Shown piece by piece: positions 4,628-6,476 of a stretch of DNA of 6,476 bases (the stretch's first letter is position 1; each line of letters begins with the position of its first letter). The DNA lies in NCBI GenBank assembly GCA_040398805.1, contig JBBATK010000024.1, positions 1 through 6,476 on the forward strand. Reading direction: 5' to 3'. Under the pieces are notes generated by a model, which saw nothing but the letters and a program-made list of their open reading frames with translations, was not told where the DNA came from and made no database searches. The stretch comes from JBBATK01 sp040398805 (GTDB taxonomy: Bacteria > Bacteroidota > Ignavibacteria > Kapaibacteriales > NICIL-2). Made by a program: the position numbers and the translations under genes.

Positions 4628-6372
4628 GAACATTCCTGATCATGTGCTCGACGATAGCGTGCACCACCTTCGCCGCAGCGCAGATACGCATCGATGCCGG
4701 CATCGGTCTTGGCCAGACCATCGCCCGGACCTCGTTCTCGCAATTACCCGGTTTCTCCTCATGCAGTCCGGTCTACGAGGGCGGATCGGCGTGGGGCGGC
4801 ATGGTGGGCGTGGGTATCGACATCCCGATCGCCTCATCCTTCTTCGGCGCTGTGCGGGTGAACGCCGTCAATCGAGGTCATTCCCTCTCCACCGAGGAGC
4901 GAGTGGACATCATTGCGGGTAATGAGCTGACGCAGGCCGCCATCACGCATACCATGACCGTACCGCTCACGGAGTACGGCATCGAGACGCAGCTGGGCTG
5001 GCGACGCGGAAGCTTCATGGTCCGAGCGGGCGCCGGCTACGCCATCCGGTCCTTCGGCGTCGTCGTGTCGCAAGAGGAACTGACACGTCCTCGATCCACG
5101 GTCTTCAGCGATACCAAGTCGGCCGTTCGGAACCGCATCAGCGGTGCGCTTCCCGCTGCCATCAACGGTTCATGGAGTGTCATGGGCATCGTCGGACTCG
5201 AGATTCCCCTGGCGCGAGGAAGCAGATGGCGACTCACTCCCGAGGCATCGCTCACTGCGGGACTGAACAGTTTGACATCCGTCACTTCCTGGAAGATCGT
5301 CACGCCCGGATTCGCGCTGCGGTTATCCTATGAATTCCCGGAGCGGCAGCCCGTCATCGAACCCGTCATCCCTGCTCCACCGGCAAAGGTCATCGCTGCC
5401 CGCGTGCCCGAGCCTCCGGTGGAAGCGAAGGTCATCGCTCCGCCCACGAAGAGGGTGGTCCGACAGCGCATCGTCATCGAAGAGTTGGAAGAGGAGCGCT
5501 TCATGCCCATTCTTCCCTACATCTTCTTCGAGCGCGCCACGGCGGAGATCCCGACGCGATATCAGGTGGCGCCGAACCAGGCACGACGCGACAAGGCCAC
5601 GTCGAACCTCGCCGCCCATCACGCTGTTCTGGCGGTCATCGCCGACCGGATGAAGAGCGATCCCTCTGCGCGCGTCGTGCTGACGGGACACATCTCGTCG
5701 GATGAACAGGATACGCGCCTGGCGTTGCAACGCGCCCGCGCCGTTGCGGCTATCCTCACCGATTCCTTCGGTATCGATCCGCAACGCATCGGTAGTCGAG
5801 CGCGACGTCTTCCGCTGAACCTTTCCCGGGCGACCGGCGATGAAAGCGTATTTGCGGATGAGGAGAACCGTCGCGTCGAGATCACCTCCATGTCACCGTC
5901 CCTTCTGCTTCCCTATCGCGTCACGGATACGGTCATGACAGTTACGAAGCCTGAGGATGCGCTTCTCACGGCATCGGACTCCGTCATCATCATCGCCGAT
6001 ACCGTCCGCCTCGTGGAGAAACGTCGGACCATGGTGCAAGACAGTATCGTCGAGCGCTTCGACCTTGTCGTGTTCCCTTTTGCCAAGACCGATCTGAGCG
6101 ACGACCATCGTCGAATCATCGACCTCGTGCGAAGCCGAATCGGTCAGAACGCGCGGGTGCTCGTGGAGGGAAGCACGGACCCGCTCGGTCCCGCCGAGGA
6201 GAACGCCAAGCTCAGTCTTCAACGCGCCCAGAACGTAGCGCGCGAATTACAAGGGAACATCACCGTCATCGGTCGCGGCGAAGCACCCGTCGATCCCTCT
6301 CGCATGCTTCCGGAAGAACGCATGTTCCAACGGGTGGTCTCCATTTACGCCCTGGTTCCGCGAACGAAGTGA
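4624..6372 (+). CDS. Outer-membrane beta-barrel protein with two tandem OmpA-like domains
   Basis: Predicted outer-membrane protein that reaches the peptidoglycan. The 582 residues have a signal peptide (MRTFLIMCSTIACTTFAAA, cut near 19/20) and a beta-barrel region (about 21-238) of alternating strands and Gly/aromatic turns ending in ALRLSYEF. A proline-rich linker (242-275, AKVIA twice) follows, then OmpA-like domain 1 (about 293-422), a linker, and OmpA-like domain 2 (about 476-577). In E. coli OmpA an Asp and an Arg 15 residues apart bind diaminopimelate. Domain 2 keeps both (D519 in GSTDPLG and R534 in LSLQRAQNV), with N527 also in place, but its closing motif is MFQRVVSI. Domain 1 keeps the closing NRRVEI (416-421), but its ligand loop is shorter and reads GHISSDEQD, with Ser at 358 in place of the Asp. 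The start overlaps the previous stop as ATGA, and the hairpin after the stop ends the operon. Likely roles are wall tethering, or a partner of the secreted propeller protein (inference). Confidence 0.9.
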   Translation: MRTFLIMCSTIACTTFAAAQIRIDAGIGLGQTIARTSFSQLPGFSSCSPVYEGGSAWGGMVGVGIDIPIASSFFGAVRVNAVNRGHSLSTEERVDIIAGNELTQAAITHTMTVPLTEYGIETQLGWRRGSFMVRAGAGYAIRSFGVVVSQEELTRPRSTVFSDTKSAVRNRISGALPAAINGSWSVMGIVGLEIPLARGSRWRLTPEASLTAGLNSLTSVTSWKIVTPGFALRLSYEFPERQPVIEPVIPAPPAKVIAARVPEPPVEAKVIAPPTKRVVRQRIVIEELEEERFMPILPYIFFERATAEIPTRYQVAPNQARRDKATSNLAAHHAVLAVIADRMKSDPSARVVLTGHISSDEQDTRLALQRARAVAAILTDSFGIDPQRIGSRARRLPLNLSRATGDESVFADEENRRVEITSMSPSLLLPYRVTDTVMTVTKPEDALLTASDSVIIIADTVRLVEKRRTMVQDSIVERFDLVVFPFAKTDLSDDHRRIIDLVRSRIGQNARVLVEGSTDPLGPAEENAKLSLQRAQNVARELQGNITVIGRGEAPVDPSRMLPEERMFQRVVSIYALVPRTK

Positions 6373-6381
6373 TGGCGCACG

Positions 6382-6395
6382 GCACGATGTCGTGC
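6382..6395. repeat. Short palindrome after the OmpA-like gene
   Basis: GCACGA-TG-TCGTGC is a 6-bp inverted repeat with a 2-base centre, 9 bases after the stop codon. It could form a small hairpin in the 3' untranslated region ahead of the main terminator, or be a protein-binding site. No T-run follows, so it is not a terminator by itself. Confidence 0.35.
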
Positions 6396-6420
6396 ATGAG
6401 AACAGGTGCAGTCGATGGCG

Positions 6421-6460
6421 AAAAAAAAGGGCAGGAGTTTCGCACTCCTGCCCTTTTCGT
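6421..6460 (+). terminator. Rho-independent terminator, probably bidirectional
   Basis: GGGCAGGAGT (6429-6438) pairs perfectly with ACTCCTGCCC (6444-6453) around the 5-base loop TTCGC. The flanking AAAA (6425-6428) and TTTT (6454-6457) extend the stem to 14 bp. On the plus strand it is followed by TTTTCGTT, 52 bases after the stop of the OmpA-like gene, and ends that operon. On the minus strand the eight A's at 6421-6428 become a run of eight T's after the hairpin, a better terminator still. This suggests a gene converging from the right, outside the window. Confidence 0.9.
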
Positions 6461-6476
6461 TGTGCATCGTCCCGAC

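Noticed and set aside
4624..4662. Lipoprotein signal (Cys at residue 13 of the OmpA-like protein)
   Set aside because: The residues before the Cys (S-T-I-A) do not give a proper lipobox and the hydrophobic part would be very short. Cleavage after FAAA fits better.
5323..5784. Minus-strand open frame inside the OmpA-like gene
   Set aside because: Arg/Asp/His-rich shadow with no supporting signals; the plus-strand OmpA domain is unambiguous.

Overview
This 6.5 kb window is GC-rich and holds four confident genes in two divergent pairs, separated by a regulatory gap of about 200 bp. The best taxonomic guess is the Bacteroidetes/Chlorobi/Ignavibacteria (FCB) side of the bacteria. The reasons are a C-terminal type IX secretion (T9SS) type A sorting domain on a seven-bladed-propeller protein, an OmpA-type envelope protein with an N-terminal beta-barrel, and an ECF sigma/anti-sigma pair of the kind common there. 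The high GC would fit an Ignavibacteria- or Kapabacteria-like lineage better than most Bacteroidetes, but sequence alone does not settle this.

Layout. Positions 1-144 contain no gene; they hold a 17-bp tandem repeat (about 2.8 copies) and short inverted repeats downstream of the leftward pair. Leftward (minus strand), an ECF sigma-70 factor (about 1793 to 1233) is followed with an ATGA stop/start overlap by a single-pass membrane anti-sigma-like protein (1236 to 145). Its long extracytoplasmic part ends in a beta-strand-rich, outer-membrane-barrel-like segment. Positions 1794-1999 are the divergent control region. It has a perfect 9+9 bp inverted repeat around a T-run and a 16-bp imperfect direct repeat 66 bp apart. 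Rightward (plus strand), a secreted 875-residue T9SS cargo protein (2000-4627; propeller, two Ig-like modules, cohesin-like module, sorting domain) overlaps by ATGA a 582-residue outer-membrane protein (4624-6372; signal peptide, barrel, proline-rich linker, two OmpA-like domains). A strong hairpin flanked by an A-run and a T-run ends the window and could terminate transcription from both sides.

How the genes may work together (inference). Each pair is translationally coupled and the two pairs share one control region. This looks like a compact surface-protein and signalling module: a secreted, cell-surface propeller protein, an outer-membrane protein that may hold it to the wall, and a sigma/anti-sigma switch whose sensor part is itself barrel-like. 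The individual families are known. The combination, the barrel-like tail on the anti-sigma protein, and the complementary decay of the two OmpA domains are the parts most worth checking.
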